DNA of 64,000 nucleotides from Enoplosus armatus (GCF_043641665.1 NC_092199.1:15928649-15992648); one strand, 5' to 3'; shown: positions 33,880 to 49,468, numbered from the stretch's first letter. Notes: generated by a model not told the origin, from the letters alone. A program made the numbers and translations.

Positions 33880-34450
33880 GTGTACGTCAGGGACTTCAAC
33901 AGCGGCGGGGAGCAGAGGGATTAAAAAAATAGTAATAATAAAATCATTCGAACTTGCGGGCCAAAACCTACATTTTCATGGCGAAAGCAGTCACGCTTGT
34001 GCATAATCCGCAGCGCACCTCGGGTTTCATGTGCGACTGGGGTTCGTTCCACAGTGGCCTCAGCTACTCTCTTTAACAGGTACAGATCTCTCTGAGGGCC
34101 CCGCTCAATGAGTCCATATAGCGGACCACCACTCGAGCTGCTGCCCCCCACCCCCTCCAGGCTCCCAGCGGAGCTCACACGGTGGAGAGACGACGTGCAC
34201 TCAGACGACGGAGGCGAGCTGCCAAAGAGCTTGCAGGGCCGCAGCGGGATGTTGAAAAGTCGTGAGGCGAGGGGGGGCGCGCAAGAGGATCAGAAGTGGC
34301 CACCTGTCGAGCAACAGGGCCAGTCTTTGGAGGATCAGACGACAAGATATCAGCCCGATGAGGGCCAGAGCAGACAGATGTGGGGCATCTGGGACGACAA
34401 TGAGCGCTGGGAACTTCACCGTAAATGGCGCTCTGTCGCATTTCAAGTGT
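33880..34450. promoter_or_regulatory. CpG-rich patch
   Basis: CpGs are frequent (CCGAGCGGCGTGTACG, CCGCAGCGCACCTCGG, GACGACGTGCACTCAGACGACGG). Together with 33240-33560 it is the most CpG-dense 1.2 kb of the window. A CpG island is plausible, but fish islands are poorly defined by CpG counts alone. Confidence 0.3.
33914..34296 (-). other. Weak candidate exon: open frame in a CpG-rich block
   Basis: The minus strand reads open for about 127 codons from a TGA near 34297. The translation includes RLFNIPLRPCKLFGSSPPSE, then a Ser/Gly stretch, then GPLYGLIERGPQRDLYLLKR and later MHKRDCFRHENVGFGPQ. Composition is protein-like and G/C-ending codons dominate the first half. There is no ATG near the start, so if real it would be an internal exon. 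Possible splice sites are weak (a CAG/AAG acceptor near 34230, CAA|GTTCGA donor near 33945). GC-rich DNA gives long chance frames and I recognise no family. Confidence 0.15.
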
Positions 34451-37400
34451 TTGAATACATATGTTAGCACTGAAGCTCCAACTCCACCTGCCGATACTGC
34501 GTTCCTCTTACTAATAATGTAGTCACTCTGCTGCGGTCTCTTCCAGTTAGCACTTTTTGTCACTGAAATTGCACGAACTGACATTCCCCACGCGCTTGTG
34601 CTAGACGTGCACAAGTATGTCCTGAAACTCTGAGGTTCAGGATTATTATTAATAGGCCTTCATTTCTAATATTTTGGAGAAATAAACAGGTGAAGGGTAA
34701 GATATAAGGTTAAAGTCGAGATATTAGGAAAAGAATCAGAGAGAAGCATCTAGAGCGCTTTCTCAGCTAGGCAGTGTGCATGCATAACCTTTTACTATGA
34801 TTGTTGTTCCTCCAGCACTGTCGATGTTTCAGGACACAACCACATCAGAGCTGCTCCCATAATCACGGCCTCTCGGGTATTATCGCCACGTTCAACAACA
34901 CCTTTCGGAACTCTGCGTCTAATTCCAGCTCTGAAACTAACTGCGACTGTAAATCATTTTTTATTTAGATAAATATGGACTATTTGCTCTTGGACCGTTT
35001 CAGAACGTTTATATGTTCCTGAATTAGTAAGCAAGGGTTGCAATGGTATTAATCACCAGTTTTTCTCTGCCAGCGGAACGAAGTTGTCAGTAAAAATCTG
35101 GGAGCCGGGCCGGGACTCCGCAGATCTCAGCTCTGTTTGCTCTCTCTACAGTAGCACCATGGGACCTGCTGTGAAAGCAACCTCTGTCTAATCAAGAGAG
35201 AATATTCTGGGTCACTTAGCTTTAATATTTCATCTGCCAGCAGTCCAGTGAAAGGGATGTTTTGGTCAGAGGACTCCCCTCATGACTCATGATGCTCCTA
35301 CATCAACGCTCATAAATGCGGAAATTAAAATTTCAATAATTGCTTATGAGTAAAGCATAAAAGTTCAGACTCAAGTTCATGCCAATGTTGTTTTAATGGT
35401 AATCTCAATATACTGGACACAATAGTTAAGCCTGTTAATGACCATATAAAACACAGTGGGATTTAAGTGGGTGTAAAACACCAAAGGATCATTATTCTTC
35501 TAAGCTAAACTTTATATAGTGTCAGCTTTGTATATTGTTTCTAAATGACTGCATATTTCATGCTGTTCTGAGCAGGTTTTACAGCTTATTACTGATTGTG
35601 GCTTTTTAAACGCTCTCCAAATATGAATGTGTACTCTCCAGGTCCATGTATATTATCCTGAATGCCCCGCATGTTCCACTTAAAAAATGAGAAAAAAAGG
35701 GCCACATTCATCAGAAGAAAATAACATATAATTCAAGTCACTTTTTCATTATTTACAGAAAAGAAATCAGAGTTATTCTGTGGAACAAGGTGCACCATAC
35801 ATGTATTAAAAAAAAGAGAAAGAAACCAGGAAAAGGCAACTAAAAATAACTGTAAAACCAAATCACAATATTTTCTCAGGGCACTGTACTTGCAGGTACG
35901 CGTGACTGGCTGACACAAGGAAAATAGACAAAGATGATTTTAGAAGTATTTTCTTAAGACCTCACTCCTTCTCCCGTGAAAATATTGTATCGAGTACACG
36001 GAGGTGAGCACATGAAGTAGGAGTGTGGAGCTGGAGGTCAGACTGGAGGGTGTAAGGTACCGTGGGGAAGTAGAACATGCTGTTGTATGACATATCAATT
36101 CATTATAGTTGTTGTATTTCATTAATACTTCTATTTAGTAATACTTTAAAGTTGTAATCCTGAAGATTTCAGTCCTAGTTTATTTGGTGACACTCGTGGT
36201 TATGGTAACAGCAAATGTGATTTAATGCCACAGCAGACACCACTTGAGCAGCTACTTTGTCAGAAATACAACAGATGATCAGCAGCTGTATCTTTTTACA
36301 GTGCAGCCAAACAATCACATGTTGTTTTAATCAAAGAAATGAATAATCAGCCTTTGTCCGTACATAAACGGTTGCTAAATAAATGATCAACTAATAAATA
36401 ACAGTAATAACATATTGTTCAGTTGAGTGAGTGGTGTCGCCTACTCTCAGCTATATTACAGTCATTTTATGCTCCCTTACTACATATTTTAACCGTTGCA
36501 GAGGCCACACAGCAGACCCAAGCCATCAGTCATGTTTGTAAAACAGCACGTACCTGGCCGGCAGCGCTGCCATTCATCCTGACAACTCAGCCGGACAAGA
36601 CTGATGGAGTGCTGACAGTGGGGATGGATGGGCGCGGAGGGAAGGAAGGAAAGAAAGACGGAAGGTGCGGAGGCTGGCACTGCCAGTTGGGTGGGGGAGA
36701 GGAGAGGGAGAAAGGTGTGTAAACTGGCAACAGATGGGCAGATGGAAAGTGCGAGGTCGGGTTTGCACAAGGTGTGTAGGGTCAGTAAAGGAGAGTATAA
36801 TGGGGTGTAGGTTGATGGTGATGGTCGTCCTGCGCGCCACAGGCCTCCCCTGCTCCAATGATAACTTGCGGTTTTCAAAGTGTTCCTCGGAGCCACAAAG
36901 AGGCCTAAGAAATGGCCGGCACTTGGCAAGCGGTGGACTGTTCCATCACAAACAGGGACCTGGGACCCTCACTCTTGAAGAAGGAAATGTCTCTAAACCA
37001 TATACCACCCAGTTTACTCTGGCACCGTTCTGGAAACCAAGACTTTTATATGCATAGCTTTAACATCGGCTTTTGGAAAGGGAGCAGATGATGGACGAGG
37101 CCAGAAAGCTACCTGCTGGTAAAAGGAACACCGGGCTTGTAAAGGGCGTGCATTACCCTTCGTTTGTGACTTGTTATACCAATTAAAGGCTTTGTGGATC
37201 AAAAATAGGGAGTTTAGTTGCATGTTTATTCTTTATCAGCCACTCTTTAGTTTTGTTTTGATCCCAGCGAGGCCGTAACTTGCATCTCTGGTTTTTGCTT
37301 GAAACAGTCCAGAACACGACGTGAAAACCACAGATCACAAATACGACTGTAAGAAGACAAAACGGGCCCTGTTAAGGTCCAGTATAAGCCGGTCACGACT

Positions 37401-38500
37401 GAGGAGGGTCATACAGCCCATGTTCTTCTTCTGGGACATGCTTATAGAAGCATATATATGCTATGTTTGGAATCTAAGATAAATGTATCTGGGACTGTGC
37501 TGCCACATCCATAATTGACATCTGGACATTAAGTCTGGAACACAGATTTGAAGCGTATTAGTCTGTACCCACCAGGTTTCTTGTTATACTTGTGGCCTTT
37601 CAGTCTTCAGTCTGCTCGCAATAACACTATCATTTCTCTTTTTCTGACACATTTTTTTATTTGTCACCACTGTTCAAAACAGAAAAAAGGAAGTGTCACT
37701 GTGCAAATGTTGGGCTGTGCCCCCTTTACAACATACTGTATTTGGAAAATTATACAAGCTAGCTCTTTTTCCACTGTTTCTTTTATTGATCCACTAATTC
37801 TTCTTTCATGATATTGTAATTCTGTTTCTTCTTTCCTGTCTGTAAAATCACTCAACTCAAGACATACTTTCAAATAACTCCTTTTTCTGGTGCCTAGTGT
37901 CCATCAAAAAGGTGCTGGAAAGGTCAAGTTTGTCCTTTCTTTGTCAAAGTCAACCTGTAACAACGATCCTCTTCTAACACCTCCAACTTCCTCTCTTCAC
38001 TATCATTTTCCTTAACCCCTCTGTCTCCTCCTCCTTCCCCTCCCCTGCCTTCACCTCCTGCATTTTCTGACCTAATCCATCCTAAGTGTTTACAGACCGC
38101 TCGATTTCTCAAAGGGGGTCAGCTGGTCTTTGTCAAACAAACCCATCTAAAACAGATGAGTGGCAGTGGTAGCACTGGAGTTTAGAGAAGTGTGCATGTT
38201 AAGTGTAGGGCTGGAATCTGTGCTCGTAAAATCAGTTGAGACAATGAGCATTTAATGCAGATATTCCATATGGAGGGATATGGAGCATTAAAGTGTATTG
38301 TCATTCTTGACTCTAACTCAGTGAAAGGGAAGAAATGAGGGAGCTATTATTAAGCTTAATAGCCTTTTGCTTCTAACCAGCTCACCTTCCAAGCTCAGCT
38401 CTAGTATTGTAGTAGTTAGCTTGCCTGCTCGCTTTTAGGTCACGTTTGATAGAAGAGATTGACACAAAAACAAGTGTCTATGCATCCAGGCTTGATGTTT
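34451..38500. other. Long non-coding stretch, no gene recognised
   Basis: Mostly AT-rich and repeat-poor. 36600-36780 is purine-rich, and the frames of up to 146 codons at 36423-37057 on both strands are shadows of this biased tract. CTCGTGGTTATGGTAACAGC at 36195-36214 carries an X-box half-site. Nothing else is supported. Confidence 0.45.
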
Positions 38501-38514
38501 TGTGAGGCTGGGCT

Positions 38515-38835
38515 TACAGCAGTGACTGAAGTTTCATGCTAAAATCAGCATTCTAGCATAACGTGCATGTAACAGTGGCAACATCCTGATGTTTACCATG
38601 TTCACCATGAAAATTTGGTATGTAAATATGCTAACATTTGCTAATTAGTACTAAACACAAAGTACAGCTGAGGCTGACGAAAGGAAATGTCATTAGTTTT
38701 GCAGGTATTTGGTCACAAACCAAAGTATTGGACCGATTAAAATTTTGACCTGATCATGGTGCTTGGTCAGGAGATCACTAATAACCAATCACCATCACCA
38801 TCTTGAAGTCTACTTGCGAGCCAGCACCTTTCCAA
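38515..38835. mobile_element. Teleost dispersed repeat (AAACACAAAGTACAGCTGAGG family)
   Basis: Diagnostic blocks in order: AACATCCTGATGTTTACCAT, TGCTAACATTTGCTAATTAG (38629-38648), TAAACACAAAGTACAGCTGA (38651-38670), GTCATTAGTTTTGCAGGTAT, TGGTCACAAACCAAAGTATT and TTTTGACCTGATCATGGTGC. I know these blocks as a very common fish interspersed repeat. Superfamily not assigned and ends approximate. Confidence 0.7.
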
Positions 38836-40560
38836 AATAGGTGTGCATTTTTCTTTGGTCATTCAAACAAAATAATTGAACCACGACACAAGGGGTCAAA
38901 GGTCAAACAACAGGTTGGGGAGTGGAAGAATAGCAGGGAGGAGTGAGAAGTTGGGGGATCACACAAGCAAACAAGGAACAAAAGGTGAGAAAGATCGGGT
39001 GAGGGAGAGTCAAAAAAGGACGAGGGAGTCTAAAGACAGGGGAAGGGTTAGTTGGAAAATGGGATGTGTGTGTGATTGTGTGTGTCCAGCTTGTGGAAAC
39101 AATGTATGTTTTTCTGTCTGATCTGGGGATAAATGCCGGGACAGCGAGAAGGGAGGAAGCAGGGTTGTCGGTGGGATGGGACCGGATTAAAGGGACAAGT
39201 GTGGAATCTGGAGGTCAAGGCTAAGATTTAAGGTCTTTACCCTTGAACGTAGATCATAGGAAAGGCTTTCAGTCTGTGGGGGCTCCCTCTATGTTTGTGT
39301 GTGCATGACAGAGAGAAAGGGAGAGACACAGATATGGAGGTATTGTGGGAAGCAAAGTCGAGTCCTACCCGGACTTTTCATGCCTTGCCTAGGTACACAA
39401 ACTCTGCTTGATTTCCTGTCATTTGAACCGAATCCTCCGACACACACATGCACAAACAGACATGCAGAGATACATGTGAGCTCATGTGAAACACACACAC
39501 TTTTTATTTTCAGACCTACACAGCCGCAAGCTCCCACACCAACACAGTCACTCATTCCGCTCTCAAACAAGACAGCTTCAAATGCTTCATGTTACGGCAA
39601 AGTCGACAAACGTAAACACATAAAACAAAGCCCAGAGCTCCATCTCTCTCAGTGTTTGTTTTTAGAGGACAAGAATTACTTAGACATGCGTGATCCATGT
39701 TTGAGAAGCCCTATATTCAATCATCCTGCCATGTGAAGGCAACTCCCCCTTCTGCTGCATCTGTCCTTATCTTCAATATCTCTCTCTAGTATGCCAGATA
39801 AGACTATCAGCGCTATCTCTTCACCTCTCCATCCTTTGATCTTGGCGCCCTGATGCTCTACTTTACTGGCATTAATCTGCTGCTGTCCTCCTAGACATTG
39901 TGCACACACGTCCACGCACTACAGACCCCCCCAAAACTCTCTTTCCAGGTTAACTCTTGCCTGCCAGACACAGCAGTGTAATTCTTGAGCTGTAATTATG
40001 CAGGTGTTAAAGAAACAGAAACAGTCCCGCTGCATAAATGAGTGACGTGCTGCGTCGGGTGACTTCCTGTTTCTTGCCCTCTTGACCTCGTTGGTTAACC
40101 TATATCTCTTAATTAAAAGGGTAACAGCATGACAGCACGCCAACAAACATCACAAATAAGGTCCACCAAGGACACTTTCCAAAGTGCTTGATAACACAAA
40201 ATCTAAAATAAATGATGTCTTTATTTTGCAAGTTGGTGGGTAATTGAAATCCTTAGTTGACGAAATAAATCTTTTACCGACCAGATTATTTTCTTTCTTC
40301 GCACATGATTTGAATCTATAATAGATTTCATGGATCACCCAGAAATTATGTCTGGATCCAGAGTCATATCTTTAAGGTAGTGCTGCCAGACTTATTGGGA
40401 TATTCCATTTCCACTGGGACCATGAAGGCCAAAAATGCATACATGCATAATACACTTGTGGTATCGAGAGAAACCTTGGATAAAAGTATCATCTCGTTAC
40501 AAACATGATGTGTCTTGATAATGGATGTTCACAATGCAAACCTGACTCCAAAACCCTTCT
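38836..40560. other. Non-coding stretch, purine-rich then mixed
   Basis: 38920-39060 is purine-rich. The 145-codon frame at 39299-39736 has no recognised domain. Nothing else is supported. Confidence 0.45.
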
Positions 40561-41499
40561 CTCTCTCTGAACTTGCTTTCTCAGTCTCTCAGTGAACGCA
40601 GCCCAATGAGCCGCAGAATCCTCCCAGGGGTCATTGTCGTCATGGAGATCAGGATCACAGACTGGGGGTCTCCCATCGGAGCAGTGGCCACTGATACAGG
40701 CAATTACAAACCAGGTCTTGCAGAAGGACGACACTGGAGAGGAACATCGGTGGACGGCCGGTCAGGTTGGTCAACAAGAGAGACATCATTTGAGTGCTGA
40801 ATTTGAAAATGGGAAGTGTCCTCTTGATGCTGTTTAGAGCCATCAGTGCCTGCAGCTGGGATTTGAGCTCAAGTTTACTGTATGCATCTGCGTAGCCACA
40901 TGGGTGAGAATGAAATGTATGACTGCCCGAACTTGACACACCTTTGCGCACTTCTACTGGATATGTGTGAAACGTATCTGCGTACAAAGATACCCAATGT
41001 AGTATGCAGAGAAATGCGCCCGCTGTCAATGTCCATTTTGGATTAGGGTCTGTGATGTAATCAGCTCGTGGCAGGTTGGCTGGAGGTTCCCTGCTGGATA
41101 ATCTAAGTAGGGCGACTCATTCACAGGATGATGGAGCAAGAGCAAGACAGGTAAGGTCTGTCCAATCAGTTTGCTAGTGAATGGGAATGGTTATCTTGAA
41201 ACCTCCTTCAAGCCTACAGAAACACATTGTTATGTTTTGGCATAGGTATCTACTAGTGCATTTCGACGCCCATTACATTTCCTAACTCGTTCACTTTAGA
41301 TGCATCCAGTCTCTAGTAACTCCAAGCCTAAGAGATATTATTCACACAGAAAGTGTTTTTCTTCAGTTGTTTTTTTTTTTTAATGCTTGACACTATTACT
41401 GATCCAAGTTTCTCTTACCATGAATAGATTTTTCCTTATGCTTTGCTTTGACCAATATAAACAAGTTTTCTACAAAATCCAATTTTGGGTCGCTTAGTA
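40561..41499. other. Non-coding stretch, no accepted gene
   Basis: Overlapping frames on both strands at 40489-41029 are discussed under rejected items. A donor-like GACAG|GTAAGG lies at 41146-41156 with no convincing exon before it. Confidence 0.45.
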
Positions 41500-41632
41500 T
41501 CTTGTGCCCACCGTGCACCACAACCGTTCGAGTCCAGCCGGCGGCCTTTGTTACTATGTCTTTACCCTCGTTCCCTGTCATTGCTCTACTGGTGACTGTC
41601 AATAAAAAGGTGTAAAATACCCCAAACTTTAA
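41500..41632 (+). mobile_element. tRNA-derived SINE with intact B box
   Basis: GTTCGAGTCC (41526-41535) is a perfect RNA polymerase III B box. It is followed by the body blocks GGCCTTTGTTACTATGTCTT, CCCTCGTTCCCTGTCATTGC and CTACTGGTGACTGTCAATAA, then AAAGGTGTAAAATACCCC and an A-rich end. This body and tail match the common teleost SINE that ends AATAAAGGTGTAAAATGCCCC. The A box is not clear, so the 5' part is degraded. Confidence 0.75.
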
Positions 41633-42564
41633 TTTAAAAAAAGAAGTGAAAAAAAAAAACCCAAGTAAACAGGCAGGCATCCAATGGGAAATTTAAGTAC
41701 TGGATAGCGCTTAAAAGTTTTTAGCCAGTACCAAAACATATTGAGTTTCAATGCTATTGGAAGCTGGTACCTTACTGGGTGTGAGAGATATTGCACGATG
41801 TTCTTGAGACAAGAATAGATGCCTCTCGTAAATGGGAACTTGTACAGCATTGTACTGGCTACCTGTCATGACCGACAGCAACAGTTGTCTGGTCCAAACC
41901 TTCACATGGATCATCACTTCGGTTTCATTGTTTTTCTTTCTGTCTGTGGTGAGAAGACACGCTGCGTGGGGGAGGCAAGCGCTTCATCACTGTTTACCTT
42001 CTCCATGCTCGGACTACACTAAAGCTGTGTGTGGGCCAGACCCCCGCTGAGACTGGTCGTGGAACTACTGTCAGCGGTGTGAACAACACCAATATCACCT
42101 CCCGCTGTACAGACAGGTTCCGCACGATTATCTGGGTGACTTGCAAACCAGAATTTCTCACTCATGAGCCGTAAAAAGCCTGTAACGCTTGCCGATTGGT
42201 AGATACTTTTATCCTCAGCACCATGAGTGTATACAGATGTAACCGATGCAGCTGTCACTCTTTGTGCTGAATGTTTGCTGAAATACTGTGGCACTGCAAG
42301 TGAAAATATCTTGTTTAGATCTCTCTTTTGGGCTCTTCATTTCTGCCAACCATTTTTAATCCACTGATTGTTTTCTGTCTCAGCTGAAGTGGATTTAACT
42401 TTTTTCCTGTTCAAACACGGTGTGTCATTTACAAGAGTCAAGAGGTTTTCTAGACTAAGCAACTACCCCGATCACTCGCAATGAACACAAACACTGACCA
42501 GTCATTATGAGTGAGCTTTGGGTTTGTCAAATCCTGTTGACAGTGTTAAAATAGCACTGCGAGA
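41633..42564. other. Non-coding stretch, nothing recognised
   Basis: No gene or repeat family recognised. Confidence 0.5.
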
Positions 42565-42582
42565 GAAAAAAAAAAAAAAAAA
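42565..42582. repeat. Poly-A tract
   Basis: A-run of about 18 bp. Could be a retroposon tail, but no body is recognised upstream. Confidence 0.95.

Positions 42583-45313
<2,731 letters not shown>

Positions 45314-45377
<64 letters not shown>
45314..45377. repeat. (AC)n microsatellite, 64 bp perfect
   Basis: 32 AC units. Confidence 0.99.
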
Positions 45378-45379
<2 letters not shown>

Positions 45380-45899
45380 ATGTTCACTCAGGGTGACCCA
45401 CTGCCACCACACTCCTATCACAACCTGTCTACATCTGGTACCAGATTTTGTGTGTCTGCATAGTATGTCTACGTGCAGACAAAGCCCCGTGCACACACGC
45501 GCCTCAGCTGAAGCCGACACTCAGTACCAGCCCGGAATCTAATATCCCCCCCATTGGAAACACATGTGGAAGTCTGACAAAAGCCGGCATGTTCCCTGTG
45601 CCATGTATGTCAGCAGTCAGTCAGTCTCCATGCTGTCTGTTTTTGTCGGTTGAGCGCTCCAGTGCCACACAGTGCATCAGGCTTTACAGTGTGTGCAGGA
45701 GAAGCGCGACAAAGGCCTGCTGTTGTGCTTTCACCAGAAGGAGCCTGGTGCTTTTTTCAATGACATCTAACTAACATTGCTGCATTAGTGTCAGTTGTAT
45801 GTGGCGTGACCACGATAATGAATGGTTTTTATGGTTTGATGTGGGCCATGATAACACAAGAGTCACTTATGACTAAACTGCTATGCTAATTCAGCACCA
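45378..45899. other. Non-coding stretch
   Basis: A plus-strand frame of 108 codons (45448-45774) has no recognisable domain. Nothing else. Confidence 0.45.
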
Positions 45900-46330
45900 T
45901 CCTTTAAGGCCTGGTCAGACCAGAAAGTGGAAGAGCGAAATTCAGAATTTGCATAATATTTGGCTCTAGAAGCTTGGTGACGTAATGACTTCTCACAGGG
46001 CTTGCTGGTAAACTGCTGTAGCTGGCGAGCTAACATACTAGAGCTCATCAACCTAACAGGCTTGTTAACCGCTCATGATCTTGGAGTTGCTGCTTTTGTA
46101 TAGCCGTTTATAGTCTAAAAGTGGATGATGCAACGCAGCTAATAATCTGCGATAGCTTCCGTCGTTTTGGACTCTCCGGCTCTCTGTCCCCTCGAGGGTC
46201 TACAGCTGACGGCTTGTTCAATGGTGTGAATTTGCAGGTCAAAGTTCACCAAAATTGAACTTGAAGCTAAAAATTCACCCAGACTTACTCCGACAATATT
46301 GTTAATACTGCAGCAGAAGGACCTCAGTGT
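45900..46330. mobile_element. Possible dispersed repeat
   Basis: AAGGCCTGGTCAGACCAGAA (45906-45925), then GCGAAATTCAGAATTTGCAT, and near the other side GCAGGTCAAAGTTCACCAAA. These resemble fish MITE blocks. GGTCAGACC inside is itself a short palindrome. Termini not established. Confidence 0.35.
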
Positions 46331-46929
46331 ATCTTCTAATCGTCAGACATCTTGTTATTTTAACGAAAGCTGCTGTCCACAGCGGACCAGTACAAAATAA
46401 ATGACTTCTTTATTTTGTTCTTTTAGCCCCACTTTTTATATTTTGAGCAGCTACAACAACATACATGTGTATTTATTCAGACAATAATTGCTATTCATGC
46501 AAAATGTTGCTGGGCTCACATGGAAATAAAATGTGTTTCTGTAACTGAAGTGTGACCCATTTAAAATGTTGGCCCAACTTGCACCAGAGCATGCTGGTTG
46601 TAGGTACCAGGCAGGTTTGTTATATTTGAATAAAATCGACATAATTTGTTAGTTTTAGACCAAGTAATCCAAAATCATTTTGCTGAGTGTACAGTGATGA
46701 CAAAGTTCCTGCAGGGAAAGCAGAGGTAAGCGGCTGCTAGGAGCTTTCCTTTCTACCTCGAAACCTTGCACCTTCCCAAAGTGCCAAATTTCCGCCCCGG
46801 TTGGAGCAGGCTGGCACTCCTGTTGCTGGCCTTCGAGAGATTGTGGTTAAGCTTTAACCAGCTGCACGGACCGCTTGTCTTTAGCCACAGACGCTCAAGC
46901 ACACCTAACATAAGCTGTCTCCATTCTCT
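46331..46929. other. Non-coding stretch
   Basis: AT-rich. Nothing recognised. Confidence 0.5.
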
Positions 46930-47060
46930 GTTACTGGCTGTCTACTGGTCTGAATGACTGAATCATTCGCGAACCATTACTGACGTTCAGTTTTCTCAAG
47001 CGGCCGCTAATCAGCGGCACTCCGGCCGGCGGAAGTAATCAGGTTGGGCGAGGAAGTTCT
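46930..47060. promoter_or_regulatory. Candidate enhancer block
   Basis: GACTGAATCATTCGCGAACC, then CAAGCGGCCGCTAATCAGCG and GGCCGGCGGAAGTAATCAGG: two TAATC cores in a CpG-containing, repeat-free block. Motif evidence only. Confidence 0.22.
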
Positions 47061-47337
47061 GAAAGCCAGCGCGTTGTGACAATTTGTTTTGGCGCTTTGT
47101 CAAAACCCTTCCTTTGTCACCACCACAAGTTTGAGAGCTAATAGGTGGTGAAAGCCTGGTTTGAGGCCCAGATGAAGCAGATTCTTTTATGAAGACTGAA
47201 GGAGAGGCATCCAGGCATTAGCATGTGTGCTAGCCAGAGTCGGTCCCAGGAGGGAAACCCAAGTCTGGCCACGGTGTCCCCACGGACATCCTCTGCCGAG
47301 GTTAGCATATCCCTGTTTCGGCTGAGTTGCTGAAAGT

Positions 47338-47343
<6 letters not shown>
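47061..47343. other. Non-coding stretch
   Basis: Nothing recognised. Confidence 0.5.

Positions 47344-47389
<46 letters not shown>
47344..47389. repeat. (TG)n microsatellite, 46 bp
   Basis: 23 TG units. Confidence 0.99.
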
Positions 47390-47390
<1 letters not shown>

Positions 47391-48600
47391 CTGCTGAAAG
47401 ATTTGTTATTTGGAGCGGTGAATTTTAATGACGTTTGTCAACTCTAATACGCAGAGCTGCCCAGCTGCGGACAAGACTGAAGTTTTCTCAGCTTGCTTTG
47501 TGTTTATTTAAAGGAAGTGCTGGTTTTCAAGACGACTACTGCAACTTACTTCTGGGGTAAATGTGTGTGTTATTTATAGATGGAGACAGAGATAGAAGCA
47601 CACACACAGACACATTCACATCCTCACAGTCAGCTTCAGGATTGTGTCCTTTCCAGGCATTGCAGGGAAAGACCAGTAAGCTGTCAACGCTTTCACCATC
47701 ATCACTTGTCGTCAGTCTATTTAAGAACCTGACCACAGGGACATTTTTCATATCCGTTTTTTTTCTTCATTTAGGCCTCATAGCTCCTGATCTAAAATCA
47801 AAAAGGCGCTGTTGTTGTACTGTTAGTGCCAATACTGTGATGTCAGTAATAAAAAGGGACTGAACATCAATGATGAAAACAAACCTTTAATACTGAAGAC
47901 ACTGTACCTTGATTTAGTTTGGACAGTTTTGAAAAAGCATCAAGCAAGTCGATGCAGCAGAACCACACGTGTCATCATTTTTATTCCAAGCCCTGTTCTT
48001 CTTTGTCAAAACCTGCCGCCTACACTACCCACAATGCTACGCTCATATATAAATACTCATACATTATTTTTGGACATTTTGCCTGATTAGACCTCCTCTC
48101 GGGGCTCTGTGGGTGCTGTGAGTGTGCTTGATTGACATTTTCTTACTTTCCCAGTTTGTTTTGTTGCACCTGTTAGAGCGGCCTATCATCCCTCCTCGAT
48201 TGCAACTCCCAGAACAATCTTTAATCTTTCTGCTTTGCCAAATGCAATGAAGTAATGCTCATCTGGTTTCCTCACATTTTGTGCACGTGTCTGGCATGTT
48301 TTTGTTACATCGATTTTATTCCACCGGTGTCACATTTGTGCGCATGAACCATTTCTTATACTGTATTAGTTTTGGTCCTTATCAAAGTACAGTATGGAAT
48401 GTTTAATATAGTATATTCAATGAATGATGGCATTGGTCATTAATTACACATGGTAAAATTGGAATGATGTATGGTGCAGTCAACTGGTTTAATTTACATA
48501 GAGCTATCAAAATATTGCAGGTGCACAGAGGCTCTTAAAGCACGGTTTTCTAGTGTCTAAAAAAAACAGCAAACAAATGAGAATGTTTTCCCATTCAAAA
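47390..48600. other. Non-coding stretch
   Basis: AT-rich. TTATTCCACCGGTGTC (48317-48332) weakly resembles part of miR-205, and that reading is rejected. Nothing else recognised. Confidence 0.5.
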
Positions 48601-48624
48601 ACAAACAAACAAACAAACAAAAAA
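48601..48624. repeat. (CAAA)n microsatellite
   Basis: Five to six CAAA units ending in an A run. Confidence 0.95.
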
Positions 48625-48950
48625 CGTTAGTGCTCCGTTAGCATTAGCCGCACACTAACCTGCAACCTCCCGCTCCAGTGTCAGTGGGAACCTGGAGGCA
48701 CGTGTGCCACAGATTACCCTCTGCTGCGTGAGGCTGACTGCACACCTCTGAAACCCAACAGGCTGTGGAGCGTTGCCCCGTCAAACTCCGAATCCCATAA
48801 TTCAGCAGGACGGGCCTGACAGCGCCACCTTCTTCTCTTCCTCCTCGCCGTCCAGACTCGTCGACCGCCTCCATCCATCCTCGGCTGAGTCAGACGCAGT
48901 GTGTTCACAGCTCATCATCGTCGTCGTCGAGTAAAGACACGGTCAAGCGG

Positions 48951-48955
<5 letters not shown>
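48625..48955. other. GC-rich non-coding stretch
   Basis: Frames on the minus strand (48644-48908) overlap each other and show no domains. Confidence 0.45.

Positions 48956-49015
<60 letters not shown>
48956..49015. repeat. (TG)n microsatellite ending in (GC)n
   Basis: 27 TG units followed by CGCGCA: alternating purine-pyrimidine, with strong Z-DNA potential. Confidence 0.98.
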
Positions 49016-49468
49016 CCGCGTTTCTCTCTCTGTGATCAGATATAATGTGTTTATAAAGTGCTCCAGTGTGCCAGCTTCTGAGCCGCCAGTGTTTCTTTGT
49101 GCCAGCGAGGCCTGTCAGCTGGTTAACACACATAATTGCTCCCTAATTCTCCCGTCAGTGGCTGGGTAATATCCGATCAACAGGTAATGAGCCACATCCC
49201 ATTCACCCAACTCTGTCTCACTGTGTTTTTCCTCGTCTTTCCTTTATTTTCTCTTTCTTTTTTAAACTTAATCACCCCGTTTCTGTTTCCTTCCAGCGTA
49301 GGGAAAGACTGAAAAATGCTCTGCTCTGGTATTTAGACGAAATATTCATAATAGTCCAAAAAATAATCAGCTCTTTTGTTGAATAAGAGTCAGAAGCATG
49401 AATCATTATACTAAAGAATGCAAATTTAAGGCAACAATGTTATGGAGATACCGCAATAAAGTGTTTAT
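49016..49468. other. Non-coding stretch
   Basis: Nothing recognised. The AT-rich part from about 49310 may include the flank of the Tc1 remnant. Confidence 0.45.

Noticed and set aside
40489..40734. 81-codon minus-strand frame with GRPPVCDPDLHDDNDPWEDS
   Set aside because: The composition looks protein-like, but overlapping plus-strand frames cover the same bases, the possible donor (CAG|GTTTGC) is weak, and no domain is recognised. Worth one protein search only.
41146..41156. Donor-like GACAG|GTAAGG
   Set aside because: The only possible upstream exon is about 24 nt with a weak acceptor; chance donors of this quality are expected.
42565..42582. Poly-A as a processed pseudogene tail
   Set aside because: No spliced-gene-like sequence is recognisable upstream.
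48317..48332. TTATTCCACCGGTGTC, resembling the middle of miR-205
   Set aside because: The seed region does not match and no hairpin arm is visible.
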